Shown: positions 22,300 to 34,278 of the stretch, in pieces | Layout: each line of letters starts with the position of its first letter | Numbering within the stretch: the stretch's first letter is position 1 | Origin: Macrolepiota albuminosa | Lineage: Eukaryota > Basidiomycota > Agaricomycetes > Agaricales > Agaricaceae | Assembly (NCBI GenBank): GCA_027475525.1 | Contig: JAMWFC010000029.1 | Location: 434,001-498,000, forward strand | Reading direction: 5' to 3' | Length of the DNA stretch: 64,000 nucleotides | Program-made: the position numbers and the translations under genes | Notes under the pieces: generated by a model | Database searches by the model: none | The model's input: only the letters and a program-made list of their open reading frames with translations | Told to the model about the DNA's origin: nothing

Positions 22300-23196
22300 C
22301 CTGTGCCTCTTACATCAAGCCTAACTACTCAAATCATATGTGACTTTTGCAATTAAACAGGTCCAGTGCAATTAGAAGAAAGTGGTTGTGCTGTTTGTGG
22401 TTTGCTGTGCCCAATCAAGGATATGCATACTCTAAAAAGTATGAAAGGGTTTCTTGGTGTGTTATCTGCCAAAAGAGTTACCAGAGTGGAGAGGTGTTTA
22501 GGAACAAAATCTGTAAAAGAGATAAGAGGCCCAGTGTTGTATCATAGATGCAATTCTGTCTGTTCAGAGTGCAGGATTCCATTGTTGAAGGGCAAAGTTC
22601 CTCAGTATGCACTTGCAAATGGTTTTTGGATTGGTGCAGTTCCAGTTGTTTTATCCTGTTTAAATTGGGTTGAACAGCTCTTTGTCGCCAAAGTATGCAG
22701 GTCTCTTTGTTTTATACACATGTTGTCCTCAGATCTCAGCAAAAGGAATGCACATTTGATTGCTTTTGAATCTTCCATTGAAAAGGTTTACCATGTACTG
22801 CCTCTTCCAAGAGCTGACATGGATGATGTTTTAGCTATTCTATTTACATGGCCTTGTCAGCCTACTGGGGAAGATCTCAAACAATTGCCTTTGCTTATCT
22901 ACTGAAATGCTATGAAGCAGGCATTTGAATGGCTTAAGCTTAATTACTCTGTTTATACAGACATTGAAATATGTGATAGCAATCTTGATGACTATCCAGA
23001 AGATATACCACCTGTAAAGATCATTTACAAAGAGTCTTTGGAGGAAAATGGAACAGTCGACCCTGCCATTTATAAAGTTGATGAAGACAATGGGGTATCA
23101 GCTAGTGATTGTCCTTTTGTTGTGCATGAACTGACGGGCAAGAGCCTATTAGCAAAAACAAAAGATGAGCTTAAAGATATTGCTTTAAAGCACTAG
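22300..23196 (+). pseudogene. Helitron N-terminal Cys-rich (DUF6570-type) domain
   Basis: Includes ICDFC, GCAVCGLLCPIKDMH, the paired Cys of CSECR, and VPQYALANGFWIG, then the stretch ending AILFTWPCQPTGEDL (22366-22905). The next frame (22912-23196) has EWLKLNYSVYTDIEI and DCPFVVHELTG. Paired cysteines suggest a zinc-binding module. In basidiomycete Helitrons this part precedes the Rep domain; its function is not established. A stop at 22903-22905 splits it. Confidence 0.75.
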
Positions 23197-23199
23197 CAC

Positions 23200-24400
23200 T
23201 CCAATGGCAAAGCACTGCTAGTTGGACATTCATCCCATCCAGTTAATTGGATGAAGAACACAACTGTTTATCCTCAAATATTTCTCTGGTTATTTACATA
23301 TAGCTTTGGAAGTCCAGGCTATGTAAAAGGCTGTATTTCTGTTAAGGTTCACAAAGGCAATCTCCTTATATATCATGATAAGTGGTTCTAGAGAAATACT
23401 GGCTTTCTCTTTGCAGCATTCAGTCATAAGCAGATCAGAGCCACAACTACAGAGGGATTTCTGGCAATTGAAAGAAACGACTTTGCTCATATTGCTGAAC
23501 GCATAGCAAGTCTCAATATGAAATTACTCAGAAGTATGGCTGATTGTATGGCCAAAGGCAAGATTCATCAAGCCCATGAACTAGGAGGAACAGAAATGTT
23601 TCAAAGTTATTGAAGACATTGATGCTGTGTCAGGCCAGATCAACAGGTCTCCAATAACAAAAAAGCATATGAGAAACGAGATATGGTCATTAGTGATCGA
23701 CAAAGATGCATCTTCTTGGTTTATAATGTTGTTGTCTGTGAATATCAGACACTATATATGTCTGTACTATGCCGGTAATAATATAAAGTTTGAATCTGAT
23801 GTATTATTACCTTCTGACACTGCATATTAACTTATTGCACGTAATCCTGTTGCAGGGGCCAGATTTTTTCATTTTATGGTGTCTGCTTTTATAAAGCATG
23901 TACTGGATATTGATACTGAACACAAAGGCTTGTACGGTCACACATCTGCATACTACGGGACAGTCGAGCAGCAAGGTAGACTTATCTTGCATTTGTATAT
24001 GCTTCTTTGACTTTGTAGAAATCTATTATCTGAGAAAGCTCATTGGAAAATCATGGACCCTTTATCTGATTTTCAGAGGGCCCTAGTAGAATATCTGGAA
24101 TCTGCTTTCACCAGCGACTTCCTTACAGAGAGTCAATGGACAAAGTAATAGATAACATTGAAAAATCCAAGAAGATGCCAGAATATATTGATTCCACATG
24201 GATGATGCCCCAGCCCCCTCCTCCCAATCACTTGTGTCAAACAAAGTAAACAGAAAACTTCAATCAACAAACTCTCAGTACTAACAGCCCATGATGCTTC
24301 TATAGACAATATACTTGATGCTAGTTAATCTGATCCTCAGACACCATCTCAGAAGTGTGTCGGATGCAAGGATATGTCTAATTGGTAGACTCAATTCTGT
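23200..24400 (+). pseudogene. Helitron Rep (HUH) domain with mutated histidine
   Basis: Through several shifts the protein reads PQIFLWLFTYSFG, NLLIYHDKWF, ATTTEGFLAIER, then PICLYY-like and GARFFHFM, and YYGTVEQQGRLILHLYMLL. The last is the position of the metal-binding H-U-H motif, here H-L-Y at 23990-23998, followed by a stop at 24008-24010. HUH histidines coordinate the metal used for strand nicking, so activity should be lost. The segment DFQRALVEYLES follows at 24072-24107. Confidence 0.8.
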
Positions 24401-24584
24401 AACACTGTAGATGACATTGTATTTAGATCAAATATGCATACCTGCTATACATCATATAAGAACAACAAAAGTAAAAAATTAGGCAAAGAGAATAAAGGGT
24501 GTCTAGACAACAAATGGGGCAGATATAAGGCTTAGTTTTCCAAAGAACTCTTCCAACAGACTAAAGTCGACCCTCTAACAGATG

Positions 24585-25540
24585 CATTCAATATGTGTAA
24601 AGTGGAACCATGGCTAAACATATTCACCACATCTTTGAGTTATTTGTTTAGATGCAACACTGATGTAACTAGTCTTCATTTGAGAATGGCGGTCAGGGGT
24701 GTCCTTTTATATATCACCAAATTTATAACTAAATTATTGCTTAAAATGTACACAGCATTTGAGGCCATTAGCACAGTGCTCACAAAATACCAAGATATTG
24801 TTAACAGACCTCTTCCACAGCAAGAAAAAGCAAGGTCTCTCATGACAAAAATAGCTAATGTAATGTGTGCAAAGTCAGAAATAGGTTTCCCAATGATATG
24901 TATGTACCTTCTTGGTAACCCCGATCATTACACCAACCATAAATTCACCAATCTTCATTGGCCCAGCTTCATCTACAAGGTCAAATATGCTTGGCCTGAC
25001 AATCAGCCAACTGACAGTTCATATAGATTTGACAAAATAGCGATCATCAGAAAGAAAGGCCAAGTGGTGGGACTATCTCTTGTGTTTGACTACATATACC
25101 ATGGCATAGAATTGTGCAACATGACATTGTACAAATGGGCTTCTAAATGCAAATAAGTAAAATCAACTTGTAGAGGGAACAAAAGTTCCAAGTCTAAATT
25201 GGCCAACACACTGACCATCAACTTTACAGACAATCATCCCTTGTCAGACTCTCATGCTACCCTTGTATATCTGCCAGGGCAGAAGTGCATGCCCAATTTC
25301 ATAGGTCCTACTCTTCCAAGGCATGATAAAGGAGATAGAGACAAATACTGCATCACCATGCTTACTTTGTTCAAGCCTTGGCATTCAGGTGCTAATTTAA
25401 AAAACAAGTATGATTTATGGAGCACAGCATTCAACAACCACCATTTTACCAAAAGGCAACTGTGTCTTATGGCTAATATAAATATTAAGTATGAGTGTTT
25501 GGATGCCTGTAATGACTTCTATGCACAGTTGAAGTGAGGC
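24585..25540 (+). pseudogene. Helitron Rep Y2 region and linker
   Basis: A 187-residue open frame (24593-25156) begins with TDVTSLHLRMAVRGVLLY. The tyrosine motif, expected as Y-x3-Y, reads Y-I-T-K-F (Tyr codon 24710-24712, Phe codon 24722-24724), so the second catalytic tyrosine is gone. The linker continues at 25199-25537 with CMPNFIGPTLPRHDKGDRD and TLFKPWHSG, both typical of basidiomycete Helitrons, and 25559-25921 before the helicase. Confidence 0.75.
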
Positions 25541-26094
25541 AGTGTAGCATTCTCAGGAATGGACAATTCAGTTTCTAATGTCAGAGATATAGAACAAAAG
25601 GATCATATGGATGACAAAAATAATGGACAACCTGAGAACTATGGGATAAACCTTGACTGTAGTAATAAGCTTGGCAAGACCAAACTAAAGCATCAGAGAG
25701 ACATGGCTATTATGACTTCCACTATGACGAGCCTGAATTGGGATAAGCCTGTCATGGGCCAAACCTCCTTTGTTACAACGAAGCATTCACTTTCGGTGTC
25801 AGACATGTCCAGTACTTACTGGAGACATAAGGTCATTGAAACTCGTGCATTCATATTAAAAGATAGGCAAAAAGACATGTTGTCTGTTCATGAACAGCGC
25901 ATTAGAAGATCAGACAAATAAAACAAGCTGAGCATTGTAGAAGTATGTGATTGTAGTTTTTTAGAGAAAAAACATTTGAATATCAAATAAGAACCCACTA
26001 TATCCAAAATTACTCTCAGTTTCAATCTCAATGAGAAATAAACCAAAGCATTTAGAATAGTGGCTAACTACGCTGCCACTTCTAACTCTGAATA

Positions 26095-26308
26095 GTTGAG
26101 AATGTATATGGAGGGTATGGGGGCACCAGAAAAATGCAGGTGCTTAAGGTACTGTTTCAATACTTTGCAGCTTGTAGAGAATCTTATAGGTTTGCAGTAG
26201 TTGCTTCTACCAGCACTGCAGCATCACTATTAGGTAGATTGACTTACCATTATCTGTTTGGAATTAATGATATGATATGTGACTCTTTAGCACAACTGGC
26301 TCAAGTAA
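26095..26308 (+). pseudogene. Helitron helicase, Walker A half
   Basis: The P-loop position reads MEGMGAPEKC where the family has GMGGTGKS, so the ATP-binding Lys-Ser is damaged. ESYRFAVVASTSTAASLLG and YHYLFGINDM follow. The segment ends exactly at the solo LTR. Confidence 0.75.
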
Positions 26309-26807
26309 TGTCAGGGGACTCCTCATTTCTTCCTTTTCTCACTCCTTATCTCTTCACTCTCCTTCCATTCATTCTCTTACTTCTTCTGACATTATTTCAT
26401 TTTACTGTTTCTATTCTTTCAACACTATCTGTTAGTACCACTCTCAGCCCTTGAGATGCTCTGGTTCTTTAGCTACCATTCAGACAAGTATGGGCCCACT
26501 CAGCACTGCTTCCAGACTGCTTATATAAGCCAGAGTTTGCCAGAGTTTGCCCCTTATTTGTACAAGTGTTTGTATAGGCAATTTTCGAGTTTTTAAGGTT
26601 TTGTTGTACTGTACAGTTGTTTCCCACGCTTCAGAGGCCCCAGAAGCGTCCAACCTGGCATAGGGAATCCCCAGACTTGTTCTCTTTGGATCTCCCTCTG
26701 CCAGATGAGTAGCTACCTTGATATTGTCAGTATATATTCTAATACACTTTGGATCTCCCTCTGCCAGCTGTGTGACTGAGCCACAGCCTCTAGAGGTCGC
26801 CCTTACA
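26309..26807 (+). repeat. Solo LTR, copy 1 (499 bp) with AGTAA target duplication
   Basis: Starts TGTCAGGGGACTCC and ends CCCTTACA. The 5 bp AGTAA occurs directly on both sides (26304-26308 and 26808-26812). It contains a TATATAAGC promoter-like motif near 26521. It shares its whole length with the LTRs at 30352 and 44141. A solo LTR results from recombination between the two LTRs of a full element. Confidence 0.95.
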
Positions 26808-28030
26808 AGTAAAGTCACACCTTATTGGGGTGCAATATGTATTTTTTGATGAAGTATCCATGTTGTCTTGCAGGGATATGTACAAAATATCAGTGCATCT
26901 TGCTCAGATTACAGATCTATCACACCTCTCTTTTGGTGGTATGAACATGGTGTTTGCTGGTGATTTTGCTCAGCTGCCATCAGTAACTGGCTGTGAGAAT
27001 ACAGCACTGTACAGTTGCAGTGTGGGTATGTGATCTGTAGATCTGAACAAACAAAAGGCTGCATTGGGTAAAGCAGTTTGGCACCAGGTTACTACAGTAG
27101 TCATATTGAAACAGAATATGAGACAGACAATGCAAAGTCCACACAACAAATCCTTTAGAACGGCCCTCGCTAATATGAGGTATCAAGCATGCATCAAAGA
27201 TGATATCCAGTTCCTGGAGTCTTGGTGAATCTCCAATCTTTCAGACTTCTTGCTTCTCAATGATAACTTCTGTAATGTGTCTATCATAACAGCACACAAC
27301 ATAAATAAAGATGCTGTCAATATGGTTGAAAGTAGCAAATTTGCTCTGGAGAGTGGACTCAAGCTGACAGATTTCTTTAGCAAAGATACTGTATTTAACA
27401 AGAGTAATGAGAGTGCATGCAAAGATAAAGGTTGAGGAGCATCAGATAGAAACAGAGTTCCTCTATACTCCTCTATTCAGAATATTCTATGAGAGCAGCC
27501 TCCATCATCCACATCTGGTCAAGTTGCAGGCAAACTGTTGCTACACATTGGCTTACCTATTATCATTAAGACTAATATTACCATAGGGCTCTGTATCACA
27601 AATGGTCAAGAAGGTTATGTATATAGATGAAAGTTATGTACGGGTTCTGTTGGTCAACATATGATAGACACGCTGTTTGTAAAACTAAAGAATCCACCAC
27701 ATCATGTATAAATAGAAGGTCTTCTTGAAGACATAGTACCAATAACTAGAAGCACTGTTTCGACTAAATGCAGTCTACCTAACAACCAAAAGATTACAAT
27801 TTCATCATCACAAGTCAAAATACTTGTCAACTATGCTATAACCAATTACGCTAGCCAAGGAAAGATTAGGTCTTTCAATTCTATTGACTTGTTCAAATGT
27901 CAATCCCATCAGGCTTACTATACAGCACTGTCCTGAAGTGCTACTGCAGCTAGTACTATTATAATACGTGGATTTGACAGAACTGTCATTCAAAAAAAAG
28001 CAACTGGCGCACTACATCAGGAGTTCTGGG
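26808..28030 (+). pseudogene. Helitron helicase, Walker B to C-terminal motifs
   Basis: Immediately after the LTR the frame resumes with GVQYVFFDEVSML (Walker B), then GGMNMVFAGDFAQLPSV, VWHQVTTVVILKQNMRQT, LANMRYQACIKDD, and at 27820-28010 NYAITNYASQGK, then the segment with SHQAYYTAL and IIIRGFD. These are Pif1-family motifs II to VI in the Helitron version. Stops at 27032, 27226, 27434 and near 27628 and 27710 break it. Confidence 0.85.
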
Positions 28031-29231
28031 ATTTGGAGTTGCTAGATAAGATAACAAGGCTGAGGTATGTAGAAAAGCTGCCAAAGGATTTCTATAATGC
28101 TTCAAGATGCTCTGATTTGATAGCATCATTTAGACAATGCAAAAGTGACACCTACTTTCCTCTTCATTTGTATCTGTCTCTGAGATGGTGTAAAAATGAT
28201 CAATTTGATAATTCAGGGTATATAGATATAAATTGGCATATAATATCAAGAGAGAGGCCACCACAAGAAAGGCCATTGCCCAAAAACACTTTCATCCCTG
28301 CTAGAGGGGCCAAGGTATACAAGGATTTATATAGCATAGGAAAACAGAAGATACAGAAAGACATTGAGCATGGTCCAAGCAAATGCCAACGGTTGAGTCA
28401 CGCAGATAGTCTGTCTATTTTGCAAGGTACTTATCTCCCCTTTGCCTGTTTATGAAAGCTAAACAGTTGTGCATATAATTTTGTATTGTCTATTATATAC
28501 AATTTATGGCAAGAAGATTCTCTAGAATGGTTTCAAAAGCTTAGTGCATTGAGCCCACATTTAAACAAACATCTAATGAATAATTTCCATAGTATCGCCC
28601 TGGGAGATCATAAGGCCCTTGAGGAGACCAGGGAATGGCTTTGGACCAAGCTGTCTCAGAGAAATCCCAGAGAGTTCCCATTTGGTGCATACATATTTAT
28701 ACATTCTTTGATTAACAAATTATCTATCAACGTATCAGATGTGCTTGATTTATTTATGGTCTGTCCAGCTCACCATGCCACAGCCTGTCAGAGAGTTAAA
28801 TCAAAATCAGTAATGATCATACTGATGCCAGGAAGACTATCCATTCATGAGCATGTTGATGACTTTTGGTGCTATACAAGCACAAAGTATGATTTATGGG
28901 CAGACAACTAATCAAAGTTTCTCAGTTTTTGATGGCCCCTCTGATTATCTATTTCAATATATCAAGTGTATCAGTTGACATAGATAAGAGGCTTGAAATC
29001 ATAACCGTTGATTCTTTAAGTGTGAGTAAGTACACACTAAAAGGAGTTATATATTTTGGCAACTTTTATTTTTCAAGCCATTATGTATCTTCATTCAATG
29101 AATCTTGGCATCATGACGGATTGACAACTGGATATAAAATGATAAAGGAAAGTGAATCTATGAGCTTGATTGATATGTCAAAGTGCAATTCCAGGACAGC
29201 CATGTTGGCTGTATACATCAGGACAGACTGA
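28031..29231 (+). pseudogene. Helitron C-terminal extension
   Basis: Frames 28033-28455, 28486-28911 and 28896-29231 continue the same protein: the linker ELLDKITRLRYVEKLP, a variable part, then NFHSIALGDHKALEETREW and CPAHHATACQRV. The extension occurs in basidiomycete Helitron proteins, but I know no assigned function. The final stop at 29229-29231 sits only about 25 bases before array C. Confidence 0.6.
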
Positions 29232-29255
29232 TCATGTCAATGAAAGTAGCAGATT

Positions 29256-29339
29256 ATATAAATGACTGCTGGAGCACCAGCTTATATAAACTATTGCTGT
29301 AGTATCAGCTTATATATACTGCCACTGGAGCAACAGCTT
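29256..29339 (-). repeat. Repeat array C: three inverted 28-bp units
   Basis: Units at 29256, 29284 and 29312, each ATATAAA/TA... ending in CAGCTT, are the reverse complement of the units in arrays A and B. The shared core is GGAGCAACAGCTTATATAAA. Confidence 0.9.
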
Positions 29340-29354
29340 ACAGAACAGCAGATT

Positions 29355-30346
29355 ATTATAGCATGACATAAATATTAGCTCGAGCATTTTTTTCAGCTTC
29401 TGTGCAATAAACAATTTACCAATCTTATTTGTTTCAGATACTGGATATTGTACTATTTTGTTTGATGGGGTTTACAGATAAATGGACTAAAAAAAGTGGC
29501 AATATAAACTACAATAAACAACAAATGCTATGACTGTTGGATTTGCTTAGCAGCTAGATTAAGTGAATGAATACAACATTGACACCTGTACTGAGCAACT
29601 TACCAGGCCTGTCTGATGATTTGTCTTCACTGCTTGAGCTACTCAAAGTATCACTTGCTTTGGGACTATGGGGGGTCGTATTTGTAGGAGCAAGTACAGA
29701 AGATTTGGGGGAGTGTCACTGATATAACCGGACTCGGAGCAGATATTGTAAATTTTCAATTCATCGACAGAAAATTCAATCCAGCAAGACAAGTCAGCAT
29801 CTTTTTCGCATTGATAGGACCTCATACAGATTAGACGCATCAATGGCAGGCTTGACATTAGCTCCAGAAATCTTGCCATACTTGTTCCAAACTTGGCACA
29901 TGCAATTTATCTATTTTAAGCCATTCTCAATGGCCATGCATGGCAAGCAACATACCCAATCAGTGATAGCACTGATGGCAGCTACGAATGACAAGTGACA
30001 GTGGACATCATATCATTGGCAAGCATTGACAGATGACATCACTCATTTCTCTGTGATTGATAGCCTGGCATTTCACTTTGGCACCTGGCACTGCTTAGTG
30101 CCTTCCCGTTACTTGAACAGACAGTATTTTTGTTAACTTTTCAGTATTTAATTTAATGCATGGTGACTACTCACACTTTTTCCAGTTTGCTGCTCCTTGG
30201 CAATGCTTAGTTGCTTAGCGACAGTGAACTCATTTTCACTATAAATATTTACTATTGTCATTAGTTAGAACAGAACAGAGTACCCCAGTCTACACCCCTC
30301 AGTTTACCCTACGGTTCAGATTACTTTTGAGCTGACTAAGTTTATA
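29355..30346. other. Non-coding stretch between array C and second solo LTR
   Basis: Only short frames with stops. A TATA-like CTATAAATATTTAC at about 30240 followed by C/T-rich sequence is LTR-like in style, but no second copy exists in the window to define it. Confidence 0.35.
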
Positions 30347-30351
30347 GTCGC

Positions 30352-30850
30352 TGTCAGGGGACTCCTCATTTCTTCCTTTTCTCACTCCTTATCTCTTCAC
30401 TCTCCTTCCATTCATTCTCTTACTTTTTCTGACACTATTTCATTTTACTGTTTCTATTCTTTCAACACTATCTGTTAGTACCACTTTCAGCCCTTGAGAT
30501 GCTCTGGTTCTTTAGCCACCATTCAGACAAGTATGAGCCCACTCAGCACTGCTTCCAGACCGCTTATATAAGCCAGAGTTTGCCAGAGTTTGCCCCTTAT
30601 TTGTACAAGTGTTTGTGTAGGCAATTTTCAAGTTTTTAAGGTTTTGTTGTACTGTACAGTTGTTTCCCACACTTCAGAGGCCTCAGAAGCGTCCAACCTG
30701 GCATAGAGAATCTCTAGACTTGTTCTCTTTGGATCTCCCTCTGCCAGGTGAGTAGCTACCTTGATATTGTCAGTATATATTCTAATACACTTTGGATCTC
30801 CCTCTGCTAGCTGTGTGACTGAGCCATAGCCTCTAGAGGTCGTCCTTACA
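30352..30850 (+). repeat. Solo LTR, copy 2 (499 bp) with GTCGC target duplication
   Basis: The same family and exactly the same length as the copy at 26309. GTCGC flanks both sides (30347-30351 and 30851-30855). The two copies are nearly identical, so both insertions are relatively recent compared with their decayed surroundings. Confidence 0.95.
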
Positions 30851-30855
30851 GTCGC

Positions 30856-31416
30856 CAATTGTCTGAATTCTCTTAGTCTGCTTGCCGCAGTTATGCTTAT
30901 GGAACCTATACACCTTGCACCTATAGCAGGCATCACACAGCTTAGTCATTACTAAGCCTTTAGTTCTCTTTCCATGTCTCCTTGCCACACTTACCCATAT
31001 TCATCTCCTTACCTCTTTGTAGATGCACTTCGTCATTGGTGCATCCTCCTTACCACACATCCTTGCCAACTATTGCTACCGACTTTCACTGAATCTTGCC
31101 ATGTAACTCATTTTTCTGACTTGTTCTCTGAGAACTGCCTGAGACTCCCTCAATCTTAGCGCGTCCAATGCATTTTACACAGGTCAGTAGCCATAAACTG
31201 TATTTGCTACTGATCTACTTTTGGACATCATTAGCATCAGGGATTGAAATTTGTGAGTATGATGCCAAGTTGGTGTGCAATCATAAAATTCTGCCAAACA
31301 TAACCATCAATGTATGGATAAGCTGAAGAAGTATGAAAAATGTCAGAACTTAGATGCAGAAAACACTCATGGAAGTCAACTGTTGAAACTTTGCAAATAA
31401 TATATTGGCTGCCCCT
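30856..31416. other. No gene seen
   Basis: The sequence continues that on the left of the solo LTR. It is C/T-rich up to about 31160, then AT-rich. The 3' end of the JmjC-like pseudogene may extend into it. Confidence 0.35.
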
Positions 31417-34278
31417 CTAGACAAACATTAATTCAGCAAGATCAACATCAGAAGCACCAAGACACAGGCAGACAAGGGTGTATGCCTTCCAAACAGGTCT
31501 GTCACAGAGGACAGATTGAATGTTGATACAATTTGTTGATGGAGAAGTATCTGCATCAGAACCACATATATGATTCAGCCATGCAGTTTTTTTGTAGTGC
31601 ATAAGTACACAAGCATGGGTAGCCAGGAACCAAGATGATATGTATTCAAATGCAGGCAAACCCGTTATGATACTGCCATCAGACTCAGCTTTGAGTTTGT
31701 GATTGGAGAAGAACCAGTACATTAGCCTTCACGCATAGACCTGGTTTTTTACAGACACCTCAAAGGATCAAAGATCACCATTCCAAGCATGGTCTGAAGA
31801 TACAAGTGCATCATGCAATTCAAAATAGTTGCATAGATAAAGAAGTATCAGCACGCCATCCTATGAGTTTGTATTCAAAATGTGACCATTGTCATAATCT
31901 GCACATATGTGAATGGTATAAACAGATGTGATGATGACTTCATGTACCATGATCAGTCACTAAATCAACAAGAACAAGTACGAAATACATAAGAAGATGC
32001 ATCAGCACCATGTCTGAGATGGGGCCCTGGTCCATGTTGGATATTGATGTCAAAGCAATGTAATAGTGATACAAGCCAGTTATTGAGGCAGCAAGAGTCA
32101 ATGTATTGTAGAAATGACTCCCACGGCATATTGTAGGTACTGGAGTAACTATAGCATAAGGTAAACATGGTTATATGATGCTGTAATAATACATTATCAG
32201 TAAATAATACAAGGAAAAGAAATAATCAGTGGACAAACAGCATGGAATCTAGCTGCAGCACAAGGAGCTCGATGTCCCATTTTTCATTGTTTGGCTTTCT
32301 GGTATAGAAATTGTTAACATAGAGGTCCCATGCTCTGAAGTCATTGTAATTTCCAGATTTGGGCACCACCACAAACCACAACTTTGCGCCAGTCTCGGTG
32401 AAGACAAACGTAGCAAAACCATTGGCGTTGATGTGCCAGTAATGGTGGATGCCACTGGTAGAAGCAAGATTCCATTGCATATTGGAAATTGGATAAAAAT
32501 TGTCCACTTTACAGTACCTGTGACCTTGAACTTTTTCTCAGACAGCTGAGTTGCTTGAGAATGGGAGGTGCTGAAAAGTTTCTAAGGAGGCAGGGATATC
32601 CAAAGCACTTAATGATCTTGAGTATGAAGATTCTAGTGTTCTGAGAAGATCCCAAGGTGTTGCATGCTTTAAGTACTCGGTATCATATATAGTGAAATCT
32701 GCAGGAAAAAGAATTAAAATTAAAGATAACAATAATAATACAAAGGAGCTTGAGCGTACCATGCACCTGGATAATATTGTCCAAGATGCATACATCTGAT
32801 AAGGAGCGTGCATTGAAGCCTGGGTCAATATGCTGGTTCCCAATAACAAGAATACAAGAATGCAACGTTAATGTTTTGGAGAGAGCAAGTGGAGAGGAAG
32901 AGTGATACTCAGTTTGAGTCATTACCTTCACAGATGAGGGTCAATCTCAATGAGCAACAGATATGACATACAATCTGCAAAACCAAACAAGGTCCCTGTT
33001 GAGCTACAAAGCAGTGAACAAAAAGTTACTAGAATAGAATAGAATATATATGCACATGAAATTTTGGTGTGTATTCAAATATTCCATTGCTGCCAGACAA
33101 TGGTATATGTACAGTGCCTCTTCACAAAAAATCCATGATTCTGAAAGATCAAGATGATTCAGAACTTTGACGGTATGGCTATCCTCATCATCCTAAATCC
33201 AGAATAACAGACAGTTGATCAACACATAGACAGTAACTCACCATAGACTCAAGGGTCAGGTCAATGTAACTCCAATCCATCTCAACATTTTCCAGAGGTA
33301 AAGCAACCGCCATTATCTCAGCGGAGTCATTGGAGGAATTGCCATTGCTATCTAAGTCCATCATGAGAAGCTTGCTAGCGCTATCTGAGTCCACATGAGC
33401 CTTACTCATATAGTTTCTTTTCCTCTTTCTAGACGTCAAGGGTGCTGTATTACATACTTGTTTTTGGCTGCAATACGCACCGACTTTCTTCACTCTTCTT
33501 TTGAAGTCTTAGCAGAGCTGACAGTTACTGCTGGTTTGAAAGTAGGCAAATTGTTGTTAACTGCTATCTTGGAGGCATTGTCTAAAGTTGGTGAATCAAT
33601 ATCGGTAACTATGGGTATCACCTGTTTTCTATCCAGTGCTTTTGTACTGGGAAGAAATGCCCTAGTAGCAGGTGCCATATTGGAATTAGTATGATTGACT
33701 TCATAGACACCTGCAGGGGAATCCTCAACGTCACAATTCAAAACATCAGGTGCCACGTTCATAAGGTCCAGTTCAGGAGAATCCTCAACTTTGTATTTTG
33801 AAATAATGGGCAACACATCCATAGCGTTCTCCAAGGCATGGACATTATTCAGAGAGGAAGGTACATCAGTTAACTGGTTATGGTTTTTGAATCCTGTGGG
33901 GTCTTCCAATGCACGGTTGAGTGCATCTGTACAAGGGAATGGGTCAAGACAGGAATCCTCAGCATTGTTATTGGAGATATCAGGTGACACATCCATAAGG
34001 TCCTCTAAATCAATAATGCTATTTTGGGAAGCAGTTGAGTTGTCCAAATTTTCAGGTTGTGTAAGTAAAGACTGCTCATTACCATGAGACTTGTCACTGA
34101 TGGTTGGATGAAAAATATCTACATGACCTGATGGGCTTGCCAAGCGATTAAGGGGTTCTGGTAAGTCAACCAATCCAACAGGGAACAGAGCAGGTCTAAA
34201 CAACAGACTTGCATCATCATCTTGTTCAGCTTCATTGCTCATTGAAGTGGTCAATGCAGCAATCAAAGCAACATGCAA
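31417..34278 (-). pseudogene. JmjC-domain-like protein pseudogene
   Basis: The minus strand reads as a multi-exon gene. An acidic, low-complexity N-terminus (34278-33490) is followed by a basic patch (SRKRKRNY, a likely nuclear signal) at 33493-33188, pieces with IDPGFNARSLSD near 32800, and the JmjC-like core at 32507-32226 (HHYWHINANGFATFVF, GAKLWFVVV). The next exon is at about 32165-31960 (YAIVTPVPTICRGSHFYN) and the C-terminal region at 31900-31417. JmjC proteins are Fe(II) and 2-oxoglutarate dioxygenases; the metal motif H-x-D is H-I-N here. Stops near 31867 and 31725 support pseudogene status. Introns look like GT-AG, for example around 32700-32760. Confidence 0.6.

Larger units (their letters stand above)
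22075..29231 (+). pseudogene. Helitron Rep-helicase gene, decayed and LTR-interrupted
   Basis: A single large protein is traceable in order: an N-terminal cysteine-containing domain (DUF6570-type, about 22300-23200), a Helitron-like N domain with the HUH/Y2 rolling-circle nuclease (23200-25540), a Pif1-like superfamily 1 helicase (about 26095-28010) and a C-terminal extension (28030-29231). In this family the nuclease nicks and joins single strands and the helicase unwinds during rolling-circle transposition. At least twelve stops or shifts and a 499-bp solo LTR at 26309 break it, so the copy is dead. Sub-parts are listed separately. Confidence 0.88.
15604..29354. mobile_element. Helitron-like block with inverted subterminal repeat arrays
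   Basis: Plus-oriented copies of a 28-bp repeat occur at 15626-15715 and 20828-20939, and minus-oriented copies at 29256-29339, just after the Rep-helicase coding region. Outside the outermost arrays both ends carry a matching short motif in inverted orientation (CTGCTG...TGTAAGCTG at 15606-15624, its complement at about 29336-29353). The outer left end and the right end could therefore bound one composite 13.7-kb element; alternatively the element is 20.8-29.35 kb and the outer array is an older copy. Helitron variants with asymmetric inverted ends are known (Helitron2/Helentron group). Which applies here is inference. Confidence 0.5.

Noticed and set aside
26480..26818. Minus-strand open frame of about 110 codons, also seen at 30628-30936 and 44445-44819
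   Set aside because: All three are inside copies of the same LTR; the shared peptide reflects repeat identity, not a gene.
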